Positions 41,673 through 54,400 are shown, numbered from the stretch's first letter. The stretch: DNA of 64,000 nucleotides from Mercurialis annua (GCF_937616625.2 NC_065576.1:24102628-24166627), one strand, 5' to 3'. Program-made: numbers and translations. Notes: generated from the letters alone by a model not told the origin.

Positions 41673-41762
41673 CACTAGTGCCATTGGCAACTATATCTAA
41701 GCCCCATCTTTACAAGATGTAAATCTTAATGACTCTATGTCATGTAAACCTTAATGACTCTA

Positions 41763-42174
41763 AGTCATGGGCTTTGTCAGTGGGTCAGCCGTGTTATCGG
41801 CTGATGCTATCTTTTAGAGAAACAATTTTCTCTTTCCAACAATTTCTTTAGATAATATGATAATGCCTTTCCTTATGTTTGGATAAGTTGTGAGGCCCAG
41901 TTTCCTTTGCTATGGCAGTAGCACCATTGTGGTCGTAGAAAAGAGGAACTGTCGACTTAATGGAAGAAACCGTACTTAGTTCAGTTATAAACTAATTTAT
42001 CCAAACACCTTCTATTACGACATCTCATGTCATAATATACTCGGCTTCTATAATGGAGTATGGAGTTGATTCTTGCTTAGAACACTTCTAGCTCACTACT
42101 CCTTCATTATAGATAAATATGAATATGGAGATAGACTCTCTATTATGCATATCTGATTATTAATCAGAATCTGT
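41763..42174 (-). pseudogene. Copia RNase H remnant
   Basis: Read on the minus strand, this gives TDSD, then IEAEYIM, then VPLFYDHNGATAIAKE, then KEIVGK, and finally SADNTADPLTKPMT. These match, in order, the copia RNase H landmarks TDSDF, TEAEY, CDN.GAI..AK, REIVG and ADPLTKPL. Several in-frame stops (two right after TDSD) and frame changes break it, so it is not functional. It forms the 3' end of pol, about 90 bp from the polypurine tract. Confidence 0.88.
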
Positions 42175-42299
42175 AAAACGGTCTGCTTAAAAATCTCGTT
42201 CTCCATTTGTTAATACCATATCTTTAGTTCTATAAAAGTACTTAAAGATACCTTTAACATCCATCCAATGTTCTAAACATAGATTGGATTAAAACCGAT

Positions 42300-43103
42300 T
42301 AGTCCCAGTAACCGCATAGACAATTTCTAGCTTTGTATGTGGCAACACATACCTCACACTACCAATTGCCGAAGCTTATGGTATCTTTGCTAGATTCTTT
42401 CTTTCTTCAGAAGTTTCGGAAGACACTCCCATTGAAAGATTTATTTTATGCCTAACTAGTATCAATCCTCTCTTAGAACTTCCATATTGAACTACTTCAA
42501 TATCTTTTCTAAGAAGAGCCTTTAGGAGAAACCAATTATTCTCTTAGATCTATCTCTATAGAGTCTAATACTGAGAATTTAGGCTACCTCTCCGTGGTCT
42601 TTTATGGAGTACGTATTAGATAAACCAAAGTTTTACAAAAGTTAACATTCCGATATTATTATTTATTATTAATAAGTTATCTACATACAAGATCATGAAA
42701 GTGAGTCTGCTCCCACTAACCTTCTTGTAAATATTGGGTTTATCATTGTTTTTAATAAATTCATAACTCCTTACGGATTTATCAAGACGATGAAACTTGA
42801 AGCTTTCTTTCCATCCACTAGGGATCATTTTTGCTTACACGCCTTGGAACCTTCTTCGGATTCAAAATCCTCGACTTATTCCATATAGATATACTCCTTA
42901 ATTTAACCATTAAGGAATGTGGTTCTTACATCCATATGTCCAACCACAAAATCTGAATGTGTAGCCTTGGTAAGAAAAATCTTGATGGAATTAAGCATTG
43001 CTACCGGCGATAAAGTGTATTCACAATACAACTTCTTGCCTCTAGCAAAACTCTTTTGCAACAAGCCTAGCTTTAAAGGTCTCCACCTTTCCATTAGTAC
43101 CAA
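42300..43103 (-). pseudogene. Copia reverse transcriptase remnant
   Basis: Three open pieces in copia RT order on the minus strand. At 42903-43103 is a segment with LSPVAMLNSIKIFL and HMDVRTTFLNG, matching the RT start with its first catalytic Asp. At 42616-42828 is a segment with LTFMILYVDNLLIINNNIGML, matching the YVDD box but with Asn for the second Asp. At about 42300-42540 are YGSSKRGLILVRHKINLSMG and AIGSVRYVLPHTKLEIVYAV, the RT-to-RNase H connection. Stops and frameshifts separate the pieces. The YVDN change alone should abolish polymerase activity. Confidence 0.9.
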
Positions 43104-43783
43104 TTTTACACTTGAAGATCCATTTAAACCTTATTGGTATAATACCTTTGGATGGATCGACTAGCTCCTAAAATTTGGTTTCTTTATATGGAATCCATTT
43201 CAGATTTTATTCCTTCAAACCAATTTTGAAGAATCTATATCACATATAGTTTCCTCATAAGTAGAGGGATCAACATTTGATCTTTTACTCCATGACTAAA
43301 CAACTCTTGTTTATCATGCGGGAAAACCATCTCTCTACGGTGGACGAGATACTCTACTTAATCTTCGAGCTGTTAATGTAGATACATCTTTTACTAACTC
43401 CGGCTTTTTGTGGGTTTGATCAATCTTTATTGATTCATTATTTTGTTGGTAACTATATGACTCCTCATCTAATTCTATATTCCTTTCTTAGTGTCCCTCT
43501 TGAATAAACATTTTATTAAGAAAGACTACCACTGTTAAACAACGATTGTTTGTTCAGTTCGAATATAGAAACAATATCCTAAACTTTCTTTAGGATATCT
43601 AACATAACCTTTCCATGATTGATTTTGATTCCAAATTTATCGGATATCAGTTTCCTGATATCTTCCGAACAAATCTTAACTTCCTTAAAACTTGATTCCA
43701 TACCTTATCTCATAAGGTATCTATGGAGCGAATTTAGTTGGAATTCAATTTAGAATTTTATTTGCGGTAAGAAGTGCATGACT

Positions 43784-44365
43784 TCATAACGAGATGGATA
43801 AATCAGTATGTAGCCCACTATTTATCGTATCATGTCCCACATTGTACGATATTTCCTTCTTGACAGACACACCATTCAACCATGGTGTTCCCAAGGAGTA
43901 AGTTGAAAAATAATACCACATTCCTTTTAGGAACGTACCAAATTCTGTACTCAAGTATTCTTCCCTTTTCGATCGCATCGTAAAGTTTTAATACTTTTTC
44001 CAATTTGGTTTTCTACTTCATTCTTAAAGTCATTTGAACATTTCAAAATTTTCATGTTTGTTTTTCATAAGACAAACTTAACTATATCATGATAAATCAT
44101 CGATGTAGAAAATGAAGTATAAGTATCTACCTTGGTCCGTTTCTATAAACATACCATATACATCACTACGTATGATCTCTTAAACAGCCTTGGCTCTGCC
44201 ACTTTGTACCATAAAGAATGATCAGGTCATTTTGCCTTTAAAATACGACTCATAAGTCGGAAGCGATGCAAATTCTTGATTGCTCAAGATTCCCATCCTA
44301 TCTAACTTGTTAAGTCTATCTTTTGCAATATGTCCTAATCATAAGTGCCAAAATTGTTTAGAGAT
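43784..44365 (-). pseudogene. Copia integrase remnant with GAG-pre-integrase zinc finger
   Basis: On the minus strand the order is: WHL-like then LGHIAKDRLNKLDRMGI (GAG-pre-integrase, about 44285-44365); LPTYESYFKGKMT (the C..C half of the zinc finger with Cys replaced by Tyr, about 44240); EIIRSDVYGMFIETDQGRYL (core start with its Asp, about 44120-44180); and REEYLSTEF through LGTPWLNGVSVKKE (core end, 43784-43978). In intact relatives the last motif reads GTPQWNGVSERRN and holds the catalytic Glu, which is replaced here. Several stops interrupt it. Confidence 0.87.
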
Positions 44366-44679
44366 TTGATTACTTATGGTATTAATTTTAAAAAACATCT
44401 TTTGCTTCAAACATCTTTAATCAAATAATAAAGACCATTTTGTACATATCCACACCCAACTCCGTAGTATCAAACATAATTCTACAAACATCCTATGTAA
44501 ATAGAAAATCAACTACCAAATTTGTCATACAAATTCGGACATGATATTCCTATATATATTGGGTAAGTACAAAATCTTGTTTAAGTACAACTTATGTTTA
44601 TTTAAGAAAATTGAAGTTGATCCTATAGCTCTTGTCGCAACGCTTGCGTCATTCCAGAGATTTAAGATTACTTCATCTT

Positions 44680-45040
44680 TTTCCTTTCTTTCTCACTTTT
44701 ACTAAATCCATAAAAGATAAACAAATGTGAGAATGAGCATCGGTATTCAATACCCAAGCTTTTAAATGAGCAATTGACATTGGAACATGAGATAGACAAA
44801 TGTTCTTGATGGAGTTGTTCCTCCAGTCATTGCCCTTTAAGTATTCACAATACTTAATGCAATTTCCATTTCAATGTCTTTCGGTTTGACAAAAGAAACA
44901 CTTTCTTTTATTGACCGAACCGCCTTTCAAATATTTCAAATATTTTCGGCAATGACTTATATTGTCCTACATCCTAACAAATGAAAACATTTTTCTTTGT
45001 TAACCGATGTGCATTTCTTTTTCGCAATAGCCTTGGACGC
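44680..45040 (-). pseudogene. Copia gag zinc knuckle and protease remnant
   Basis: Minus-strand pieces give KKKCTSVNKEKCFHLLG then, in another frame, HCRKYLKYLKGG. Together they match the gag zinc knuckle and NCPKYL region, with Cys ligands lost. Further on, VLNTDAHSHICLSFMDL matches the copia protease start, where relatives read VLDTGATSHIC; the catalytic DTG is NTD here. Frames change and stops intervene throughout. Confidence 0.75.
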
Positions 45041-46220
45041 ATCTAAATATCTTAATCAAACAAAAATGATTTTAAACCACTAGCGGATTACTATCGTGAA
45101 TGTCACTTTAAAGAATTCTATTTAATCTTATTATCCCTTAGATAGCAAAGATCTCTAATTAGTATTCGTGTTATTTTGTATATTTAAACCATAATGATTT
45201 GGTCTTTATCAAAATGGCCTCCCACTATCTTTTTCGAATCCTACACTTCCAAAATAGGAAACGTGAATCTTTGTTGGAAAAAGATTCAAGCAGGTGATTG
45301 AATTCTTATACTCATTTATCTTTCCCTCAAGTACTTAATGCTATTCTTGGGATCAAAATGATATATAAGTGAACAACTACTTGTTCATCATATCTCATAT
45401 GAGGTTCAATCATTTCCGGCTCCTAATGCTTTCACCCTCAAGTACTTAATGCTATTCTTGGGTTTCCACATTAGTTAAGTTTAACCCATTGAATCAACTA
45501 AGATGTATCGATTTGAATAATATACGACTCAGGTACGCCTAATTGCCTTTCTCGCCGTATATTATATCGACTACACCTGCAACATCGCATGCTTAACAAT
45601 AAACTCGACAACATCTCTTGACGATATCATCTCACCCCTATGTATCCATAGCCAACAAGATGATAACTCAAAGCGTGTTAGTTTATTGCTCCAATGGAGA
45701 GCCATTGATAAATCAATTTAATGATTAATCAATATAAACTTAATCTTTTTACTTTTAGGAAGATTTTTTAGGGTTTTAAGTTATTCCGGTCTCACTAAGC
45801 CCACAACACATTTTAGCATGCATCTCATACATATTAAAGCTAAAATGAATCATGCAATCACAGATGTATGATCATGGACTTCCTAGGTCTCATTCTTTAG
45901 CCACAAAAGAATGAGCAAACTATTATTTGTTCCGCATGTTTTGTTGACGACAACATAATGCAAGCGAGTCACGTATTGTGTTAAATAATCACATTAGAAA
46001 AATTCCCAGGATAGATTGGAGGGTCACAAGCGGACCACTTAAGTACCAATCTCCTAGACAGAATTTAATCAAATGTAATTAATGTCACAATACCGTTTGC
46101 TCGTTTTTGCAAACAAGACCTAAGCCCTATGAATTATAAATTACATGCCAATTAATAATTCCTAAGTGCATGATTATTAATACATGAATTCAATCGTAAA
46201 GCTTTAATACTTGCTGATAC
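45041..46220 (-). pseudogene. Copia gag and leader region, heavily decayed
   Basis: Sequence between the PBS and the zinc knuckle. No open frame above about 60 codons and no clear capsid motif. By position it should hold the 5' leader and the gag capsid part. A 28-bp direct repeat starts at 45324 and 45435 (CCCTCAAGTACTTAATGC at each start), 111 bp apart, suggesting a small internal duplication. Confidence 0.55.
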
Positions 46221-46236
46221 GGTGGCTCTGATACCA
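46221..46236 (-). promoter_or_regulatory. Primer binding site, initiator tRNA-Met
   Basis: TGGTATCAGAGCCACC on the minus strand, one base inside the 5' LTR. It complements the 3' end of plant initiator tRNA-Met, the standard primer for Ty1/copia elements, and fixes the right LTR as the 5' LTR. Confidence 0.93.
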
Positions 46237-46642
46237 CTGTTGGTGCAGCGGGACGTGAGGGTCCGAATCGTATATTTCAATTCAAAATTGGAATTCCAAC
46301 AATTCGGATCCAGAAATTGATCATATCAATAACAAATGGATCGTCGTATCATCTAGTAATTAAAGCACGCATCTAGAAACCTAAGAAGAATACCTATGTT
46401 GATTCTCCAACGATTCTTGTAGTCCCGATAGTACGGCGACCTCAAGCTCGTCCACACGAGTATGCGTCCGATTGAATCCTCGCCTTGAAGTAATCTGCAA
46501 GAGTTTCTCTTGCCGAGCAACCCTAAGCTCAAACTCTCGCCTCGATTACGTCTTTGCTGGGATGTATGAAAAACTTTCTCCAAGATTTTCTGTGATTGAT
46601 GAATTAAATGTGTTGTTTTTGTAGAATGAGCAAAGGCAACCT

Positions 46643-46651
46643 CTATTTATA
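46643..46651 (-). promoter_or_regulatory. TATA box of the 5' LTR
   Basis: TATAAATAG on the minus strand, matching the site in the other LTR. It would drive transcription leftwards into the internal region. The upstream U3 still holds the repeat arrays, so the promoter may be intact even though the outer LTR end is lost. Confidence 0.7.
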
Positions 46652-46676
46652 GGGTAGAGCTTTGCTTAAGAATGCA

Positions 46677-47004
46677 ACACCTCACATGCTAGGTGTCACA
46701 CACCAAACAAAGGTGTTGCCACCATTCGACACCTCACATGCTAGGTGTCACACACCAAGCATAGGTGTTGCCACCATCTGACACATCACATGCTAGGTGT
46801 CACACATCAAGCATAGGTGTTGCCACCTTCTGACACGTCGGATGCTAGGTGTCACACACAGAGACATACATGACATCATCACGTGACATCATCATATGAC
46901 ATCATCGTGACATCATCACATGACATCATCGTGACATCATCACATGACATCATCGTGACATCATCACATGACATCATCGTGACATCATCACATGACATCA
47001 TCAC
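46677..47004 (-). repeat. U3 tandem repeats of the 5' LTR (52-bp and TGACATCATC families)
   Basis: Four 52-bp units from 46677 (ACACCT...AGGTGT inverted repeats), followed by a TGACATCATC tract at about 46866-47004. They correspond to 40109-40466 of the other LTR. The 52-bp family keeps its copy number, while the short-repeat tract differs in length and linker order. Confidence 0.85.
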
Positions 47005-48156
47005 ATTAACTTGGATAAAATACAATTAGGTGCCTACTAATTTATAACTCTTACAAATTAGTCCCTAATTTATACTTGTTTTTCATTTTAGATTAATTTC
47101 TGAGATATGCTAGTATCTATATGAAATCGATCTCTCGTAAACTCAATCGGTTGCACACCCTATTGTGTGTGACTAACTAGGTTCATATCTATATGGCAAC
47201 GAGAGTCATAAGAAAGGCCTTTCTTATATTAAATAATTAAATCCCATTAATAATTAATTCTCGTAGATCGTGAGTGACGTCTAGCAACATATCACGACCC
47301 CCAAATAGATATGAATGTTTCGATGCATTCTTTATGAACCAATGTTCATAATTACCGTACACTCAAAATTCCCTTCATCTAAGATTCTGATCTCGACTAG
47401 TGTCACGGTTAAGTCAAACACTGTTTGTCTTAATCATATGACCTCATCTCAGTTCTTATTCTTGATAAATATGACTTCCACTAGAAACAACTTTCTAAGT
47501 AAGTCATATACACCCGCGCAGGTTTTATCATCCATCAAGAACAATTTAAGATAGCATAGAATCTTTTCTCCGTTCATCCGGAGTGATAAATCCTCTCTTG
47601 GTTAAATCCCTATCTCCATATACAACTAACTAGAGCCAACACATCCCGCGACCCTAGCTCATGAAAGATCTAGGGATAAGGAGTATCAAACTCTAATCAC
47701 CTATATATAAGATAGTGTCACCGCAAGTCAAAGGATATATGTACAATTATGAACTAGATGACATTAAATTGACTTTGATGAAATATCATGTATAAGTCAT
47801 CTAGCGTCACTTGTTCGACCCACTCAACATCTTGAGTGTCCACATGTTTATCCTGATCTCCATCAAGTAGTATGAGATTCACTACTTCCTATAATTAGTA
47901 ACTCCTTACTAATCAGGAGAATAAACAGAGGTGACAATCTTTCCGGGATAATACGATGCCCTTATTCGTAGGACCCCATCGATCTTGAACTGTTATTTAG
48001 ATCACATGTATAATAAAACTCATATTCTTAACACCTTAAAAATAGATTCTATCACAATGTGATAAGGACAATACGTAATAAATGAACACATAGTTCAATT
48101 AGAACATATATATCTATGCCATTGGGATTAGTTCTACAAATATACATGATCAAATG

Positions 48157-48410
48157 CACTAGTGCCATTAGCAACTATATCTAAGCCCCATCTTTACAAG
48201 ATGTAAATCTTAATGACTCTATGTCATGTAAACCTTAATGACTCTAAGTTATGGGCTTTGTCAGTGGGTCAGCCGTGTTATCGGCTGATGCTATCTTTTA
48301 GAGAAACAAATTTCTCTTTCCAACAATTTCATTAGATTATATGTTAATGCCTTTCCTTATGTTTGGATAAGTTGTGAGACCCAGTTTCCTTTGTTATGGC
48401 AGTAGCACCA
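48157..48410 (-). pseudogene. Second, truncated copia internal fragment (RNase H end)
   Basis: Colinear with 41673-41926 of the complete internal region, with about 9 differences in 254 bp by eye. It encodes the same end of RNase H (SADNTADPLTKPM region near 48250-48290). It lies outside the 5' LTR, so the locus reads internal fragment - LTR - internal - LTR. It stops at GCACCA and continues as satellite AGCGTTTCACC. Satellite context would be ATCCAAGCG, so CCA is shared at the breakpoint. Confidence 0.9.
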
Positions 48411-51400
48411 AGCGTTTCACCTTTTTAGCAATTTAAGCCAAACGTTTACAATCGTTACGAAACAAATCCAAGCGTTTCACCATTTTAGCAATTTAATCAA
48501 AACGTTTACAAATGTTACGAAAAAAATCCAAACGTTTCACCTTTTTAGCGATTTAAGCCGAACGTTTACAAACGTTACGAAACAAAACCAAAGGTTTCAC
48601 CTTTTTAGCGATTTAAGCCAAACGTTTACAAACGTTACGAAACAAATCGAAATGTTTTCCCATATTAGCGATTTAAGCCAAACGTTTAAAACGTTACGAA
48701 ACAAATCCAAACGTTTCCCCTTTTTAGCGATTTAAGCCAAACATTTACAAACGTTATGAAACAAATCCAAGCGTTTCACATTTTTAGTGATTGAAGACAA
48801 AAATTTAAAAACATTACAAAACAAATCCAAATGTTTCATATATTTAGCAATTTAAGCCAAACGTTTGGAAACGTTATGAAACAAAACCAAGCGTTTCACC
48901 TTTTTAGCAATTTAAGCAAAACATTAACAAACGTAATGAAACAAAACCAAGCGTTCACCTTTTTAGCAATTTAAGCCAAATATTTACAAACGTTACGAAA
49001 CAAAACCAAGCGTTCCACCTTTTTAGCAATTGAAACCAAACGTTTACAAACGTTACGAAAAAAATCCAAACGTTTTCTCTTTTTAGCGAGTTAAGTCAAA
49101 CATTTACAAACGGTACGAAACAAATCCAAACGTTTCACCTTTTTAACGATTTAAGACAAACGTTTACAAACGCTACGAAACAAATCCAAACAGTTCACCT
49201 TTTTAGCAATTTAAGCCAAACGTTTACAAACGTTATGAAACAAATCCAAACGTTTCACCTTTTTAGCAATTTAAGCCAAACATTTACAAACATCCAAACG
49301 TTTACAAACATGACGAAACAAATCCAAACGTTTTCCCTTTTTAGCAATTTAAGCCAAACATTTACAAACGTTACGAAACAAATCCAAACTTTTCACCTTT
49401 TTAGCGATTTAAGCCAAACGTTTACAAACGATACAAAACAAATCCAAACATTTCACCTTTTTAGCGATATAAGCCAAACGTTTACAAATATTACGAAACA
49501 AAACCAAAAGTTTAAAACGTTACGAAACAAATCCAAACGTTTCACATTTTTAGCGATTTAAGCCAAATGTTTACAAACGTTACGAAACAAACCAAACGTT
49601 TCACCTTTTTAGCAATTTAGGCCAAACATTTACAAAGGTTAGGAAACAAATCCACATTTTTCACCTTTTTAGCAATTTAAGCCAAACGTTTACAAATGTT
49701 ACGAAACAAATCCAAGCGTTTCACCGTTTTTGCCATTTAAGCCTAACGTTTACAAACGTTACGAAACAAATCCAAGCGTTTCACCTTTTTAGCAATTTAA
49801 GCCAAACGTTTACAAAATTTACGAAACAAATCCAAATGTTTTACCTTTTTAGCGATTTAAGCCAAACGTTTAGAAACGTTATGAAATAAAATCAAACGTT
49901 TAAAACGTTATGAAACAAATCCAAACATTTTACATTGTTAGTAATTTATGCCAAACCTTTACAAACGTTACGAAACAAAACCAAGTGTTTCACCTTTTTA
50001 GCAATTTAAGCCAAACGTTTACAAACGCTATGAAACAAATTCAAGCGTTTCACCTTTTTAGCAATTTATGCCAAAGGTTCACAAACGTTCCGAAACAAAT
50101 CCAAGCGTTTTACCTTTTTAGCAATTTAAGCCAAACGTTTACAAACGTCACGAAACAAAACCAAGTGTTTCACCTTTTTAGCAATTTAAGCCAAACGTTT
50201 ACAGATATTACGAAACAAATCCAAGCATATCAAATTTTTAGCAATTTAAGCCAAATCTTTACAAACGTTACGAAAGAAATCCAAACTATTCACCTTTTTA
50301 ACGATTTAAGCCGAACGTTTACAAACATTACGAAACAAAACCAAACATTTCACCTCTTTAGCAATTTAAGCCAAACGTTTACAAACGTTAGGAAACACAT
50401 CCAAACATGTCCCCATTTTATCGATTTAAGCGAAAAGTTTAAAACATTACGAAACAAATCCAAACATTTCACCTTTTTAGTGATTTATATCGTACGTTTA
50501 AAACGTTACAAAACAAATCCAAATGTTTCGCCTTTTTAGCGATTTAAGCCAAACGTTTACAAACGTTACGAAACAAATCAAAACGATTCACAATTTTAGC
50601 GATTTAAGCCAAACGTTTACAAAAAGTTATAAAACAAATCGAAATCTTTCACCGTTTTAGCGATTTAAGCCAAACGTTTACAAAAATTACGAAACAAATC
50701 CAAGCGTTTCACCTTTTTGGCAACTTAAGCCAAACGTTTACAAAGGTTATGAAACCAATCCAAGCGTTTCATCTTTTTAGCAATATAAGCCTAACGTTTA
50801 CAAACGTTACGAAACAAATCTAAGTGTTTCACCTTTTTATCAACTTAAGCCAAACGTTTACAAACGTTAGGAAACAAATCCAAGCATTTCACCTTTTTAG
50901 AAATTTAAACCAAACGTTACAAACGTTACAAAACAAATCCAAGCGTTTCACCTTTTTAGTGATTTAAGCCAAACGTTTACAAACGTTACGAAACAAATTC
51001 AAGCGTTTCACCTTTTTAGCGATTTAATCTAAACGTTTACAAACCTTCCAAAAAAAATCCAAGCGTTTTACCTTTTTAGCGATTTAGGCCAAACGTTTAC
51101 AAATGTTACGAAACAAATCCAAGCGTTTCACCTTTTTAGCGATTTAAGCCAAACGTTTACAAACGTTCCGAAACCTATCCAAGCGTTTCACCTTTTTAGA
51201 GATTTAAGCCAAACGTTTACAAATGTTCCGAAATAAATCCAAGCGTTTCACCTTTTTAGCGATTTAAGCCAAACGTTTACAAACATTACGAATCAAATCC
51301 ATACGTTTCACCTTTTTAGCGATTTAAGCCGAACGTTTACAAACGTTACGAAAAAAATCCAAACGTTTGACCTATTTAGCGATTTGAGCCGAACGTTTAC

Positions 51401-54400
51401 AAACGTTATGAAACAAATCCAAACGTTTAACCTTTTTAGCGATTTAAGCCGAACGTTTACTAACGTTCCGAAAAAAATCCAAGCGTTTCACCTTTTTAGC
51501 TATTTAAGCCAAACGTTTACAAACGTTACGAAACAAATCCAAGCATTTTACCTTTTTAGCAATTTAAGCCAAATGTTTACAAACGATACGAAACAAATCC
51601 AAACGTTTCACCTTTTTAGCGATTTAAGACGAACGTTTACAAACGTTACAAAACAAATCCACACGTTTGACTTCTTTAGCGATTTAAGCCGAACGTTTAC
51701 TAAGGCTACGAAACAAAACCAAACATTTCACCTTTTTAGCAGTTTTAGCCAAACGTTTACAAACGTTACGAAACAAATCCAAATGGTTCCCCATTTTAGC
51801 GATTTAAGCCAAAATTTTATATCGTTACGAAATAAATCCAAACATTTCCCCTTTTTAGCGATTTATGCCAAATGTTTACAAATGTTACGAAACAAATCCA
51901 AACATTTTGCCCTTTTAGCTATTGAAGCCAAACTTTTACAAATGTTGCGAAACAAATCTAAACGTGTCCCCTTTCTAGCGATTTCAGACAAACGTTTACA
52001 AACGTTACGAAACAAATCCAAAAGTTTCACCTTTTTAGCGATTTAAGCCAAACGTTTACAAAGGTTACGAAACAAATCCAAACGATTCACCCATTTAGCG
52101 ATTTAAGCCAAACGTGTACAAACGTTACGAAACAAATCCAAACATTTATCCTTTTTAGCGATTGAAGCCAAACGTTTACAAGCGTTACGAAATAAATCCA
52201 CACGTTTCCCCTTTTTAGTGATTTAAGCCAAACGTTTACAAACGTTACTAAACAAATCCAAACGACTCACCCTTTTAGCGATGTAAGCCAAACGTTTACA
52301 AAGGTTATGAAACAAATCGAAATGTTTCTCCTTTTTAGATATTTAAGCCAAACGTTTACAAACGTTACGAAACAAATCCAAGCCTTTCACCTTTTTGGCA
52401 ACTTAAGTCAAACGTTATGAAACCAATCCAAGCATTTCACCTTTTTAGCAATATAAGCCTAACGTTTACAAACGTTACGAAACATATCCAAGCGTTTCAC
52501 CTTTTTAGCAACTTAAGCCAAACGTTTACAAACGTTAGGAAACAAATCCAAGCGTTTCACCTTTTTAGAAATTTAAGCCAAACGTTTACAAACGTTACAA
52601 AAGAAATCCAAGCGTTTCACCTTTTTAGCGATTTAAGCCAAACGTTTACAAACGTTATGAAACAAATCCAAGCTTTTCACCTTTTTAGCGATTTAACCTA
52701 AACGATTACAAACGTTCTGAAATAAATCCAAGCGTTTCAACTTTTTAGCGATTGAAGCCAAACGTTTACAAACGTTCCGAAACAAATCGAAGCGTTTTAC
52801 ATTTTTAGCGATTTAAGCCAAACTATTACTAACATTCCGAAACAAATCCAAGCGTTTCACCTTTCTAGCGATTTAAGCCAAACGTTAACAAAAGTTACGA
52901 AACAAATCCTAGTGTTTTACCTTTTTATCGATGTAAGCCAAACGTTTAGAAACGTTCCGAAATAAAATCAAGCGTTTCACCTTATTAGCAATTTAAGCCA
53001 AACGTTTACAAACGTTCCGAAACAAATCCATTTGTTTCACCTTTTTAGCAACTTAAGCCAAACGTTTATAAACGTTAGGAAACAAATCCAAGCGTTTCCC
53101 CTTTTTAGAAATTTAAGCCAAACGTTTACAGACGTAACGAAAGAAACCCAAGTGTTTCGCCTTTTTAGCGATATAAGCCAAACGTTTACAAACGTTACGA
53201 AACAAATCCAAGCGTTTTACCTTTTTAGCGATTTAAGCCAAACGATTACAAAAGTTCCGAAATAAATCCAAGCGTTCCACCATTTTAGCGATTTAAGCCA
53301 ATCGTTTACGAACGTTTCGAAACAAATCCAAGCGTTTTACGTTTTTAGCGATTTAAGCCAAACTATTACTAACGTTCCGAAACAAATCCAAGTGTTTCAC
53401 CTTTTTAGCGATTTAAGCTAAACGTTTACAAACGTTCCGAAATAAATCCAAGCGTTTCACCTTTTTAGCGATTAAGCCAAACGTTTAAAAACGTTCCGAA
53501 ACAAATCCAAGCGTTTCACCTTTTTAGCAATTTAAGCCAAACGTTTACAAACGTTCCGAAACCTATCCAAGCGTTTCACCTTTTTAGAGACTTAAGCCAA
53601 ACGTTTACAAACGTTACGAAACAAATCCAAACGTTACACCTTTTTAGCGATTTAAGCCAAACGTTTACAAACGTTACGAAATAAATCCAAACGTTGCACC
53701 TTTTTAGCTATTTAAGCCAAACGTTTACAAACGTTACAAAACATATCCAAACGTTTCCCCTTTTTTGCGATTTAAGCCAAACGTTTACAAACTTTACGAA
53801 ACAAAAACGTTTCACCATTTTAACTTTTTAAGCCAAACATTTAGAAACGTTATGAAATAAATCCAAACGTCCAACTTTTTTAGCGATTTAAGCCAAACGT
53901 TTACAAACGTTACGAAACAAATCCAAACGTTTCACATTCTTAGCGATTGAAGGCAAACGTTTACAAATATTACGAAACAAATCCAAACGTTTGTCATATT
54001 TAGCAATTTAAGCCAACCGTTTATAAAAATTACGAAACAAAACGAATCATTTCACCTTTTTAGCGATTTAAGCCAAATGTTTACAAATGTTATGAAACAA
54101 ATTCAAACGTTTCCCAATTTAGCGATTTAAGCCAAACGATTAAAACGTTACGAAACAAATGCAAACGTTTCACCTTTTTAGCGATTTATTCCAAACATTT
54201 CCAAACGTCACGAAACAAATCCAAACATTTCACCTTTTTAGCAATTTAAGCCAAACGTTTACAAACATTATGAAACAAATCCAACATTTCACCTTTTTAG
54301 CGATTTAAGCCAAACGTTTACATACGTTACCAAACAAAACAAACGTTTCACCTTTTTAGCGATTTAAGCCAAACGTTTACAAACGTTACGAAATAAATCT

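Larger units (their letters stand above)
46238..48156 (-). repeat. 5' LTR of the copia element, start truncated (1919 bp)
   Basis: Colinear with 39642-41636. Compared with the left LTR it lacks the outer 24 bp of the LTR and the adjoining 12-bp polypurine tract. This 36-bp gap corresponds to 41637-41672, with a 2-bp TG overlap at the breakpoint. Other length differences lie near 46600 (about 27 bp shorter) and in the TGACATCATC tract. The 76-codon minus frame at 46353-46583 and the 79-codon plus frame at 47315-47554 are LTR sequence, not genes. Confidence 0.93.
39642..48410 (-). mobile_element. Defective Ty1/copia LTR retrotransposon with an extra partial internal region
   Basis: Minus-strand element inserted in the satellite. 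The 3' LTR is 39642-41660, the internal region is 41661-46237 and the 5' LTR is 46238-48156. A second, truncated 3' internal fragment follows at 48157-48410. The class is supported by an initiator tRNA-Met PBS, a purine tract with an LTR start in TGTTAG, and copia-order domains on the minus strand: gag zinc knuckle, protease, integrase, RT, RNase H. Every domain carries stops or frameshifts, so it cannot make its own proteins. The left edge is a clean LTR terminus. The right edge stops inside RNase H sequence and meets the satellite with a CCA overlap. No target-site duplication can be scored because the right terminus is missing. The clade within copia is not resolved. Confidence 0.95.

Noticed and set aside
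42919..43164. 81-codon plus-strand frame
   Set aside because: It is antisense to the recognisable minus-strand RT piece (SPVAMLNSIKIFL, MDVRTTFLNG).
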